Positions 9,136-15,936 of a DNA stretch of 64,000 nt are shown here, in pieces. A program made the position numbers and the translations under genes. The notes beneath the pieces were generated by a model. The model searched no databases and was not told the origin of the DNA. It saw only the letters and a program-made list of their open reading frames with translations. This DNA is from Hwanghaeella grinnelliae (lineage in GTDB: Bacteria > Pseudomonadota > Alphaproteobacteria > UBA8366 > Aestuariispiraceae): assembly GCF_004005845.1 (NCBI RefSeq), contig NZ_SADE01000002.1, forward strand, positions 868,421 to 932,420, in the 5' to 3' direction. Positions within the stretch are counted from its first letter, which is position 1. Every line of letters starts with the position of its first letter.

Positions 9136-9414
9136 ATGGCCAAGACACGTACCAAGGCCGAGAAGATCGCCGCCCTGAAGGACGAGCGCCAGAAGCAGAT
9201 GGATCTTTATAAGCGTTTGCCCAATCAGAAAGACAATGCCGCGCAGGAAGTCGCGGGTCGTATTCATGCGATCGACAAGGACATCGCCCGTGTTACGCAG
9301 GAACAGCAAAAATCTGCCGGCACCCCGATTTGGGTTTGGCTGTTGGTTGCCTTCGCGGCGGGCGGACTTGCTTGGGCTGGTGCGTATTATTTCGGTGGCC
9401 AGATGACGGGTTGA
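9136..9414 (+). CDS. Small protein with C-terminal membrane anchor, 92 aa
   Basis: The first 60 residues are highly charged and helical (many Lys, Glu and Gln), consistent with a short coiled coil. Residues 65-85 form a single hydrophobic helix rich in Ala, Gly and Trp near the C-terminus. This is a tail-anchored layout with the charged part probably cytoplasmic. No family is recognised. A TATAAT-bearing promoter lies about 75 bp upstream and AAAGGGG precedes the start. It converges on the SAM hydrolase gene. Confidence 0.6.
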   Translation: MAKTRTKAEKIAALKDERQKQMDLYKRLPNQKDNAAQEVAGRIHAIDKDIARVTQEQQKSAGTPIWVWLLVAFAAGGLAWAGAYYFGGQMTG

Positions 9415-9453
9415 ACTGAAGGTGATTTTGGCCGGGGCGCGGCCGCGTTGTGA

Positions 9454-10221
9454 TCAGTGGACCTGAACCGGCGTTCCGATTTTTAAGCCGAAGCGTTCCG
9501 CCGCATTTCCCTTGTTTACGGCGATCTCCACCATTCCCATCGAATTGGCATACCAGAAAGCGGATCCTTCCGGCGCGTCGCCGAACGTTCTCGCTGCGCC
9601 CAGTGTTTCGCCGGGCACGTGGATCGAGGCGTGCTGATCGACGGTCATCGCCCTGCGGCCAAGGATACAGTTCCCGAAACTGTCGATATAGATGACCTCG
9701 TCGATATCATCTGCCCATTCCGGCGAAACGGCTGGGCCGGAGATTTCCGTTACCAGGCCGTCCATCCACGATGCGGACGCCGGACAACGCGCCTCTTGCC
9801 CGGGCGTGGTTCGGGCGGCGATCCGCGCTGCAATGGGCGCGAACAAGTCGCGCCCGTGGAAACTGGCTGAAAGTGTTTCAGGCCGCCAGACGATACGGTA
9901 CCATCGCACGGCGTCGCTGTGGCGGGCGGTTAGCGAGAACAATCCGTTGTCCGGCCCGACGAAAAACCGGTTCCCCGTCCTAAGGACGATGGCGTCGCGA
10001 TCCGTGCCGACGCCCGGATCCACCACGCCGACACAAACGCATTCCGCCGGCATGGCCGGTGCCAATGCCGCTAACAGATAGGCTGCCGCTTTCGGGTCCT
10101 GTGCCGGCGCATCGTGCATCAAGTCGACTATCGGTATAGTGTTTGCATACCCGACCACCGCAGTGTGCATTTGACCGATATAAGGGCCAAGCCAACCGAA
10201 ATCCGTGAAAAACAGGATCAT
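9454..10221 (-). CDS. SAM hydrolase / SAM-dependent halogenase family protein (DUF62)
   Basis: A protein of 255 residues. The N-terminal F-F-T-D-F-G block, V-V-D-P-G-V-G and the F-V-G-P-D-N-G-L motif are the core signatures of the DUF62 family, which cleaves S-adenosylmethionine to adenosine and methionine with water (or makes halo-adenosine in rare members). The C-terminal domain keeps the Y-I-D-S-F-G-N segment. Most bacterial members are hydroxide adenosyltransferases, the likely role here. The ATG at 10221 starts exactly at the family's usual N-terminus; the longer frame to 10461 overlaps the divergent regulator and is rejected. Confidence 0.87.
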   Translation of the reverse strand: MILFFTDFGWLGPYIGQMHTAVVGYANTIPIVDLMHDAPAQDPKAAAYLLAALAPAMPAECVCVGVVDPGVGTDRDAIVLRTGNRFFVGPDNGLFSLTARHSDAVRWYRIVWRPETLSASFHGRDLFAPIAARIAARTTPGQEARCPASASWMDGLVTEISGPAVSPEWADDIDEVIYIDSFGNCILGRRAMTVDQHASIHVPGETLGAARTFGDAPEGSAFWYANSMGMVEIAVNKGNAAERFGLKIGTPVQVH

Positions 10222-10318
10222 TCGCGTGTCCAGTCGTTCAAGTTTCAATGCACAGATGTCAATATGATTGGCCCAGATCCTGCAGCGTGGAGCGTCGGAA
10301 GGGAAGAGTGCAGTAGTA

Positions 10319-11179
10319 ATGCAACAAAGTGTACTTGCGAAAGGGGACCATGGCGGCACAACCGGATCGGAACCCGGGGAACGCGGCCGCGTGCTTCTTG
10401 TCGATGATGGCGAGACGAACCGCATGATCGCGAGGGCGATGCTGCGGCGCGCCGGATTCATCGTCGATGAAGCGTTCGACGGCGCCGAAGCAGTAGACCT
10501 TGTTCTTCAGCATGCCTATGCGGCGGTTCTTATGGATGTTGCCATGCCGGTCATGGACGGTGTCGAGGCGACCCGCGCAATCCGTCAATTGCCCGCGCCG
10601 AACTGCGATATACCCGTCGTGGCGCTTACCGCGCATGACACGCCTGCCGACCGGATGCGGTGCCTGGAAGCCGGTATGGACGACTACATAGCCAAACCCT
10701 TGCGCTATGCGGAACTGGTTCAGGTGTTGGATCGCAACGCGCGTCCGGCCGACGAAGCGGAGGCGCCGGCTGATAAGGCGGCCTGCTGCGAGGATGCAGA
10801 GACGGTTGACGTTGAAGGCCTCGGCAAGACCGTTGTCATTCAATGCGAAAAGCTGGCGCAGTTGGAAGAGGATGCCGGTCCGGAAGCGATGCGGGACCTG
10901 ATCGTAATGTATCTTGGGGAGGCTGATCGCCTTACCGCCGCCCTGATGGCCGCGGATAAGTCGGTATCGGCAAAAGACAGAAGCCGTTGGGCTCATTCCT
11001 TGAAAAGCAGTTCTGCTTCCTTTGGGGCGCGAGCAGTGGAACTGACCGCTGCGGTGTTGGAAAAGTCATATGACAAGGGCGATTTCACCCGTGCGGAGTT
11101 GTTTCTCCGCCAGTTGCCGGCCCTTGGGGAATTGACGATGCAGGCATTTGCAAAGCGGGGATTGGGACGTTCGCAATAA
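10319..11179 (+). CDS. Response regulator receiver-HPt protein
   Basis: A protein of 286 residues with two signalling domains and no DNA-binding domain. The receiver (about 24-140) has Asp29/Asp30, phospho-acceptor Asp73 in L-M-D-V-A-M-P, Thr104 and Lys126 (A-K-P). After a linker rich in Ala and Glu, the C-terminal HPt domain (about 180-275) carries the canonical H-S-L-K-S-S-S-A-S-F-G-A with His226. This is the tail of a hybrid histidine kinase without its kinase part, so it probably acts as a stand-alone phosphorelay module. The ATG at 10319 is preferred over a TTG at 10268. It is divergent from the SAM hydrolase gene; no kinase lies nearby. Confidence 0.85.
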   Translation: MQQSVLAKGDHGGTTGSEPGERGRVLLVDDGETNRMIARAMLRRAGFIVDEAFDGAEAVDLVLQHAYAAVLMDVAMPVMDGVEATRAIRQLPAPNCDIPVVALTAHDTPADRMRCLEAGMDDYIAKPLRYAELVQVLDRNARPADEAEAPADKAACCEDAETVDVEGLGKTVVIQCEKLAQLEEDAGPEAMRDLIVMYLGEADRLTAALMAADKSVSAKDRSRWAHSLKSSSASFGARAVELTAAVLEKSYDKGDFTRAELFLRQLPALGELTMQAFAKRGLGRSQ

Positions 11180-11270
11180 TCCCGCCCCGGATCGAACCGA
11201 CGGTTGATCACCAGGGTTCAGTCACCATTGAGCCCATTCTTGAGATATCTGGAAAATCACTTGGGAGCGC

Positions 11271-11346
11271 TGGTGCCGGCTGCGTGACTCGAACACGCGA
11301 CCCCATCATTACGAATGATGTGCTCTACCAACTGAGCTAAGCCGGC
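11271..11346 (-). tRNA. tRNA-Thr (CGT anticodon)
   Basis: A full cloverleaf on the minus strand, 76 nt with encoded CCA. The acceptor GCCGGCT pairs with AGCCGGC, and the discriminator is A. The anticodon stem CATCA/TGATG encloses the loop TTCGTAA, giving anticodon CGT (codon ACG). The T-loop TTCGAGT is standard. Confidence 0.96.
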
Positions 11347-11509
11347 CCGTTGCGACCGCTCTGATATTGCGGCAGGCGTGAGACTGCAAGCCTTTTGTCG
11401 GGATCAAGCATCAAAAACCGTTCCCCAGCCCTCCGCCAGCCTTTGCTGTCGCCGGCATGTAGTCGTCTGAGCCGAAAAAATCAGCGCCAAATGCAAAAAA
11501 CTGCTCTTG

Positions 11510-11525
11510 TGTGACTGGTGTCACT
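11510..11525 (+). promoter_or_regulatory. Crp/Fnr-type binding site and promoter
   Basis: TGTGA-N6-TCAC (11510-11524) is a near-perfect Crp-type site built on the palindrome GTGAC-TGGT-GTCAC. Its centre (11517.5) is 41.5 bp from a plausible start at 11559, and a TAGGGT -10 element lies at 11547-11552. This is the geometry of a class II Crp-activated promoter. No coding gene starts close downstream. Confidence 0.55.
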
Positions 11526-11558
11526 TATTAATGGACAGGGGGCGGCTAGGGTGGGGGC

Positions 11559-11668
11559 ATCAAAAGGGTTCTTTCGCTAGCCGACAAGTCGGTGAGAAGT
11601 TTCTTCCCTTTTGCCTCTTACTCTCCCTCGCCTAGACGGCCCGGACATCCTCCGGGCCGCTTTTTTTT
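11559..11668 (+). ncRNA. Candidate small RNA with Crp-type promoter and intrinsic terminator
   Basis: The interval has no convincing reading frame but has ordered RNA structure. AAAAGGG (11562-11568) can pair with CCCTTTT (11606-11612). Within that stem lies a CCGAC/GTCGG hairpin (11581-11592) and a short GAAG/CTTC hairpin. A CU-rich single-stranded linker follows (about 11613-11635, containing CTCTCCCTCGCC) that could pair with Shine-Dalgarno sequences. The RNA ends in a strong terminator. With the Crp-type promoter at the correct distance, a trans-acting small RNA of about 110 nt is the best reading. This is inference; no family was recognised. Confidence 0.5.
11637..11668 (+). terminator. 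Rho-independent terminator of the candidate small RNA
   Basis: A perfect 9-bp stem, CGGCCCGGA/TCCGGGCCG (11637-11645 and 11651-11659), with a 5-nt loop is followed by C and eight T residues. One of the strongest terminators in the window. Confidence 0.9.
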
Positions 11669-11892
11669 GAGGGAGGACACAGTGTGGCGCGGCGTGGCGA
11701 TTTGCGACGAAGAATCGCAGATCAGTTTGCAAAATGCGAATCGTTCTCAAGCGTTGCGTCGGGCTAAACACCGATGCATTTGCCCGCCGTAAACCGCTTC
11801 AGTATAATGATACGACGACGCGATCATGGTGGATCACAGAAGTGCTATGCTAAATTCGCGTTTATCAGAAAACGATTAGTGGCGGGTGGCAA

Positions 11893-12273
11893 GTGATCCA
11901 ACTGGACGGGTCGACGGAACTTGAAGCGATTCTTGATGGCGTGTTCAAACCCGCACGACGGGAAGAGCGCCGCCAGCGTCAGCGCCGTATTCTGCGCGGT
12001 ACAGTGCACCAGCCCCTGCTCACGCTGAATTATCCCGGCGCCGGTGACGCGGCCCGACAGGCGCGCGACCCGCAGAACGATACGGCAAAACCGGCCCCCA
12101 AACCGGTACAGGTGGCGACAACGGAAGATCTAATCCGAACCGGTTATGCCGAAGGCCGGGTGATCAATCCGCCACCGCCGGACAGGCCGGGTAATGCAGA
12201 TGATGCCACGGTGGACTTGCAGGGTTTGGGCTATGTGTCGGCGCGGGGCCGGATCTGGTCCGAAGGCGTATGA
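11893..12273 (+). CDS. Hypothetical protein, first gene of the mlrC-like operon
   Basis: A protein of 126 residues starting at GTG. The N-terminus is acidic, and residues 20-35 form a very basic Arg-rich segment. The middle and C-terminal parts are Pro-rich and low in predicted structure, ending near Y-V-S-A-R-G-R-I-W. No membrane segment, signal peptide or known domain is visible. Its TGA overlaps the next ATG (12270), so translation is probably coupled to the two downstream genes. The start is weakly supported, since only GGGTGG precedes it. Function unknown. Confidence 0.5.
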   Translation: MIQLDGSTELEAILDGVFKPARREERRQRQRRILRGTVHQPLLTLNYPGAGDAARQARDPQNDTAKPAPKPVQVATTEDLIRTGYAEGRVINPPPPDRPGNADDATVDLQGLGYVSARGRIWSEGV

Positions 12274-12509
12274 ACGACGCGCCTATTGCCAAAACGCAAG
12301 CCTCGCGCCGCAATGCTGGCAACCGATACACAACTCCTCATATGTCGCCGGACGAAGTCAGAACCGCTGTGGAGGAGGTGGATGTAGGCGATCCGGCGGT
12401 TAGCCGCGCACGTTCCGCGCAGCTGGCTTGGCGTCCTGCCTGGGCGATCCGCAGCCGCCGCGGTGCTTTTAGTGCCCTTAAAGGTTGGATTTTCCGGACA
12501 GCGCCCTGA
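12270..12509 (+). CDS. Small hypothetical protein, 79 aa, overlapping both neighbours
   Basis: The start overlaps the stop of the previous gene (ATGA at 12270) and its own TGA overlaps the ATG of the M81 gene at 12509. This tight coupling is the main evidence. The protein is basic, with an M-S-P-D-E-V-R segment followed by W-R-P-A-W-A-I-R-S-R-R-G-A-F near the C-terminus. No domain is recognised. It could be an accessory protein for the downstream enzyme or merely a coupling cistron. Confidence 0.5.
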   Translation: MNDAPIAKTQASRRNAGNRYTTPHMSPDEVRTAVEEVDVGDPAVSRARSAQLAWRPAWAIRSRRGAFSALKGWIFRTAP

Positions 12510-14041
12510 TGGCCCACCGTATTCTTATTGCCAAGTTCGCCCATGAGACGAACCGGTTCTCCGACCGGCCGACGGGCTTGGACGCCTTCCGCGCCAATAT
12601 GCTTTATGCGGGATCTGAAATACCAGCGCGGCTGCGTGACACCAATTCCGAAATTGCAGGTTTCCTGGATGTTACGGACATTGAGGGCTGGACCATCATC
12701 CCGACCATCGCCGCCAATGCCGGGCCATCGGGAATGGTAACCGCGGAAGCGGAGAAATTCGTGACGGATAGGATCTTGGCCGACCTGAGCAATGCTCTCG
12801 AAAATGGTCCCATCGATGGGGTGCTGTTGGCGTTGCATGGGGCGATGGTGACAGAGACGGCGGATGACGGCGAGGGCGCATTGTTGGCGAAGCTTCGCGA
12901 AAAGCTGGGCCCGGACATTCCGATCATGGCAACGCTTGATCTGCACGCCAATGTAACCGACCGCATGGCCGAACTGGCGACTGCGCTGTTTTCTTACCGG
13001 ACCTATCCCCATGTGGACATGCGCGAGCGCGGTGTGGAAGCGGCGCAGCTGATGGCGCGCTGCCTTGCCGGCGACTGCCATCCGGTGACGGTCGTGTCGC
13101 GGGCCCCACTTCTTGTCGGTTGCGACGATGGGCGAACCACGAATGCAGGCGGCCAGATGCTCGATCACCTGGCGGCGGCCCGCAAGCTGGAGGGGGAAGA
13201 ACCTGGCGTGCTTACGGTGTCGGTCAATGCGGGTTTCGTCGATGCGGATATTGAACAAGCCGGACCGAGCGTGACGGTGACGGGTGATGGCGCGTCAAAG
13301 AAGTGGCGCCAGTTGGCGGATGAAATCATGGCGGAGATCTGGCGACGCCGGGACGAGTCCAGCATAGACATACTGACCCCTGAAGTCGCAGTCGAGCGGG
13401 CCATGCGGGCAAATCGGCCAACCGGCAATGGCCCCGTCGTTATTGCTGACTTCGCGGATAATCCGGGTGCCGGGGCCTACGGCGACGCGACCGGTTTATT
13501 GGATGTGATGCTGAAGGCCGGACTGAGAAACACGGCGTTCGGCGGTCTATATGATCCAGGGGCGGCGGCGGAAATGCACCGCGCAGGTGTTGGCGCGGTT
13601 ATGACCATACCTTTGGGCGGAAAGACCAATGCGGATCGCGGCGGCGGGCCGCTGACCCTGACCGGGACGGTGACGGCACTCGGCGATGGTAGTTTCGTCT
13701 ATGAGGGACCGATGTCGACCGGCGTGACCGGTGACCTGGGCCCGTGTGGCTGTTTCCGGGTGGAGACGAAAGACGGGGCGGATATCGATATCCTCGTCAC
13801 CTCCAATAATTTGCAGATGTTGGACCGGGCGCTTTTCCGCGCGGTTGGTATTCAGCCTGAAAAGAAACGTGTCTTGGCGGTTAAATCCCAACAGCATTTC
13901 CGGGGCGCCTTCGGTCCGATCGCGTCTGAAATCATGGTCTGCGATACCGGCGCTATGAGTTCCGACGACCTGTCTTTCCGGACTTTCAAACATGTGCGCC
14001 GGCCAATTCATCCGCTCGACCTGGTGGTTTGGGAAGGGTAA
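12509..14041 (+). CDS. M81 family metallopeptidase, MlrC-like
   Basis: A protein of 510 residues matching the MlrC (microcystin-degradation protein C) family in length and layout. The N-terminal domain (about 1-290, former DUF1485) opens with I-A-K-F-A-H-E-T-N-R-F. It contains L-L-A-L-H-G-A-M-V, T-L-D-L-H-A-N-V and Y-P-H-V-D-M-x-E-R, whose Asp and His residues are the likely metal ligands. The C-terminal domain begins near residue 305 at V-I-A-D-F-A-D-N-P-G-A-G. Most members occur in bacteria that never meet microcystin, so a general peptide or amide substrate is likely. Translation is coupled to the small gene upstream. Confidence 0.88.
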   Translation: MAHRILIAKFAHETNRFSDRPTGLDAFRANMLYAGSEIPARLRDTNSEIAGFLDVTDIEGWTIIPTIAANAGPSGMVTAEAEKFVTDRILADLSNALENGPIDGVLLALHGAMVTETADDGEGALLAKLREKLGPDIPIMATLDLHANVTDRMAELATALFSYRTYPHVDMRERGVEAAQLMARCLAGDCHPVTVVSRAPLLVGCDDGRTTNAGGQMLDHLAAARKLEGEEPGVLTVSVNAGFVDADIEQAGPSVTVTGDGASKKWRQLADEIMAEIWRRRDESSIDILTPEVAVERAMRANRPTGNGPVVIADFADNPGAGAYGDATGLLDVMLKAGLRNTAFGGLYDPGAAAEMHRAGVGAVMTIPLGGKTNADRGGGPLTLTGTVTALGDGSFVYEGPMSTGVTGDLGPCGCFRVETKDGADIDILVTSNNLQMLDRALFRAVGIQPEKKRVLAVKSQQHFRGAFGPIASEIMVCDTGAMSSDDLSFRTFKHVRRPIHPLDLVVWEG

Positions 14042-14067
14042 ACGGCTAGCAGGGTGGGCGCATCGGC

Positions 14068-14574
14068 TTAGCGTTTTTCTAGCTGCTGTATCACTGCGAA
14101 AAGCAGTCTGTTTGCGTCAATGCCCGAGCCGGTCGCAATGGCAGCCAATGTCTGATCGGCGGAGGCGACGGAATGCCCTTGGTCGGACAGCGTCTTCATC
14201 AATCCATCCGGGGTTGATCCCAATATCGGTGCAATTTCCGTCAAGCTGGCCTGCGTCATCAGTCCGACCGCCTTGAAGGCGGGGTTCCCGCCGCTTTGTC
14301 CCATGATTGCCGGGGCGGCGAATGGCACTGCCACGACTAGGGAAGCAGCCAAGGCGACAAACAAGGTCCTGTTGCGTAAGTAGTTCACCAAGCCCCGCCA
14401 GTTCTTCCAAACATGAAGGGCAAAGGGAACCAGTAATGCGATGCTGAGCCATTCGTGCATGCCGTGAAATGCGGATGGCGCCCAATGGAAGAACAGCGCT
14501 ATTCCGGAAATCATGGAAACCAAAAAAAGGCCGGTCGTAAGAGGGGTCGCATAACGTTTGAACAGGGGGTGCAA
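14068..14574 (-). CDS. DUF4405-type membrane protein
   Basis: A protein of 168 residues. Three hydrophobic helices lie in the first 95 residues. Histidines in F-F-H-W, H-G-M-H-E-W-L-S and L-H-V-W-K-N-W are placed as in cytochrome-b-like DUF4405 proteins and could bind haem. The C-terminal 70 residues are soluble and contain a repeated helix-turn pattern (I-A-P-I-L-G-S-T-P-D-G-L and L-A-A-I-A-T-G-S-G-I-D). The start is TTG with GGAG 8 bases upstream. It is the last gene of the PadR-DUF2218 operon, 112 bp after DUF2218. Confidence 0.65.
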   Translation of the reverse strand: MHPLFKRYATPLTTGLFLVSMISGIALFFHWAPSAFHGMHEWLSIALLVPFALHVWKNWRGLVNYLRNRTLFVALAASLVVAVPFAAPAIMGQSGGNPAFKAVGLMTQASLTEIAPILGSTPDGLMKTLSDQGHSVASADQTLAAIATGSGIDANRLLFAVIQQLEKR

Positions 14575-14686
14575 TTTCGGTCTCCTGCAGGGGTTAACTC
14601 GGTCGGGGCCCTATTTTTCCTGTGCTACTCATCTGCGTTTCCATCCTGTTCGGCTTTAAGCCACACTTATTGTTCTTCTGCCTGGG

Positions 14687-14998
14687 TCAGACCCTTTGCC
14701 ATGTGATTTGCATTTCCTCACGAAACGCGAACCGCACAAGATGGCTGGCGGCGACGTTCTGCAGTTTCGCCAAAGTTTCAGCATCTGACGCTGTGACCGA
14801 TAGCCTCAGGCGGTTGTCATCGGCTTCCAGTCGGCAGTCGCCACCGCTGAAGGAAATCTGGCCGGCTGCCGCATCGAAGCTTACCGGGATTTTATGGGCG
14901 AAATGCTTGCACAGTTGCTGCAGGTAACGGCTGGCCTTTTCTGTCGCGATGTCGGCCGTACTTTCGAGCATGTAGGCGGTGGGGGTGGTTGGCGTCAT
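14687..14998 (-). CDS. DUF2218 domain protein
   Basis: A protein of 103 residues, all one DUF2218 domain: an alpha-beta sequence with the segment R-Y-L-Q-Q-L-C-K-H-F-A-H-K and a C-terminal L-V-R-F-A-F-R-E-E. In other bacteria this domain is found next to, or fused with, siderophore-interacting ferric reductases, which suggests a link to iron or metal handling. Its ATG overlaps the stop of the PadR gene (ATGA, 14995-14998), so the two are translationally coupled. Confidence 0.85.
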   Translation of the reverse strand: MTPTTPTAYMLESTADIATEKASRYLQQLCKHFAHKIPVSFDAAAGQISFSGGDCRLEADDNRLRLSVTASDAETLAKLQNVAASHLVRFAFREEMQITWQRV

Positions 14999-15624
14999 TC
15001 ACTTTTCTCCACTTGTTGGGCGGCAGCATCAATGGCCGCGGCGATTGTCTCGATTGTCTGTTCCTCGACCGGCCCTTGACGTAAACGAAGCCGCAGAGCG
15101 GTTTTCAGGTTTTCCATGGCGCGAACGATCGGTGCCGGTGCATGGGCGGGCGGGCCGCCGTGCTGTCCGGTGCGGGCAAATAAGCCTTCGGCTTCCGTCT
15201 TTTTCAGTTTCAGGAAGTCGGCGCCTTCCGTGGTGATGCGGTACTGCTTGCGCCCGCCTTCCTGGGTTTCGACAGCGGCATAGCCCATGTCTTCCAACCA
15301 GGAGAGCGTGGGGTAGATGACACCGGGGCTTGGACTATAGGCCCCTGCGAACCGGTCTTCGATGGTCTTGATCAATTCGTAGCCGTGGCTCGGAGCGTCG
15401 GCGATCAAGGCCAGGATCAGAAGCCGCAATTCACCGTAGTCGAACAAACGTCCGCCCCGGTGCCCCCCCCGGCGTCCGCCGCCATGGCCGTGCTTATGGC
15501 TGCCATGGCCATGGCCGTGATGCCTTTGGCCACTGCCTCCTTGGCCGCCTCTGCCGCGGCCACCTTTCCTGGGACCGCCATTTCCGGCGCCTTCGGGGCC
15601 GTCAACTCCACTATTGTTCATCAT
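14995..15624 (-). CDS. PadR-family regulator with His/Gly-rich N-terminus (NfeR/YqjI-like)
   Basis: A protein of 209 residues. Residues 1-58 are low-complexity Gly/Arg/His with eight histidines between 35 and 55, a probable metal-binding tail. Residues 60-145 form the PadR winged helix (L-R-L-L-I-L-A-L-I-A, S-H-G-Y-E-L-I, G-V-I-Y-P-T-L, G-R-K-Q-Y-R-I-T), and the remainder is the dimer helix. E. coli NfeR (YqjI) is a nickel-responsive PadR protein with a similar metal-binding N-terminus, so a Ni/Fe sensor is a good hypothesis. The ATG at 15624 follows AGAAGAAGAG; longer starts would run through the operator. It heads the DUF2218-DUF4405 operon and is probably autoregulated. Confidence 0.82.
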   Translation of the reverse strand: MMNNSGVDGPEGAGNGGPRKGGRGRGGQGGSGQRHHGHGHGSHKHGHGGGRRGGHRGGRLFDYGELRLLILALIADAPSHGYELIKTIEDRFAGAYSPSPGVIYPTLSWLEDMGYAAVETQEGGRKQYRITTEGADFLKLKKTEAEGLFARTGQHGGPPAHAPAPIVRAMENLKTALRLRLRQGPVEEQTIETIAAAIDAAAQQVEKSE

Positions 15625-15651
15625 GTTTTCTCTTCTTCTGATTATCATGCG

Positions 15652-15695
15652 CTCGATATATATCTCGATATATCGTAATTCAAGATATATCGAGA
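15652..15695 (-). promoter_or_regulatory. PadR operator: perfect 11-bp inverted repeat plus an extra half-site
   Basis: TCTCGATATAT (15663-15673) and ATATATCGAGA (15685-15695) are exact inverted copies separated by 11 bp. A third CTCGATATATA half-site lies at 15652-15662. The cluster sits 28-71 bp upstream of the PadR start, as expected for an autoregulated operator. Confidence 0.75.
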
Positions 15696-15936
15696 ATATT
15701 CTTGGTGCAGCTGAAAACCTGGTTTCGATCGCTAGGCTTCGCTTCCAGGGCAACCGGGGATGATTCAATCCATGTCTGGAAGTGGGAATGCTTGGTGGCC
15801 GGGTTGATCTGCCGGGTATAGCGTGGGTTCAAGCGCGACGTTGATCCGGGACCACTCCCTTGTGTCCGAAGGGCGGAGTGATTATGGCAGAATGTTACCG
15901 CAGAAACTTTTCACTGTAGGATGCTTGGTCTGCCGC

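Noticed and set aside
9454-10461. Long N-terminal extension of the SAM hydrolase to 10461
   Set aside because: The family starts at the M-I-L-F-F-T-D-F-G segment (10221). The extension overlaps the divergent regulator and reads as low-quality sequence.
11592-11792. 66-codon frame across the candidate small RNA terminator
   Set aside because: It runs through a strong terminator, has no ribosome site and no homology-like features.
12338-13258. 306-codon minus-strand frame opposite the MlrC-like gene
   Set aside because: Antisense shadow with a His/Arg-rich low-quality translation.
12509-14041. Microcystin-degradation gene cluster
   Set aside because: Only an MlrC-like gene is present; no mlrA, mlrB or mlrD is near, and MlrC homologues are widespread.
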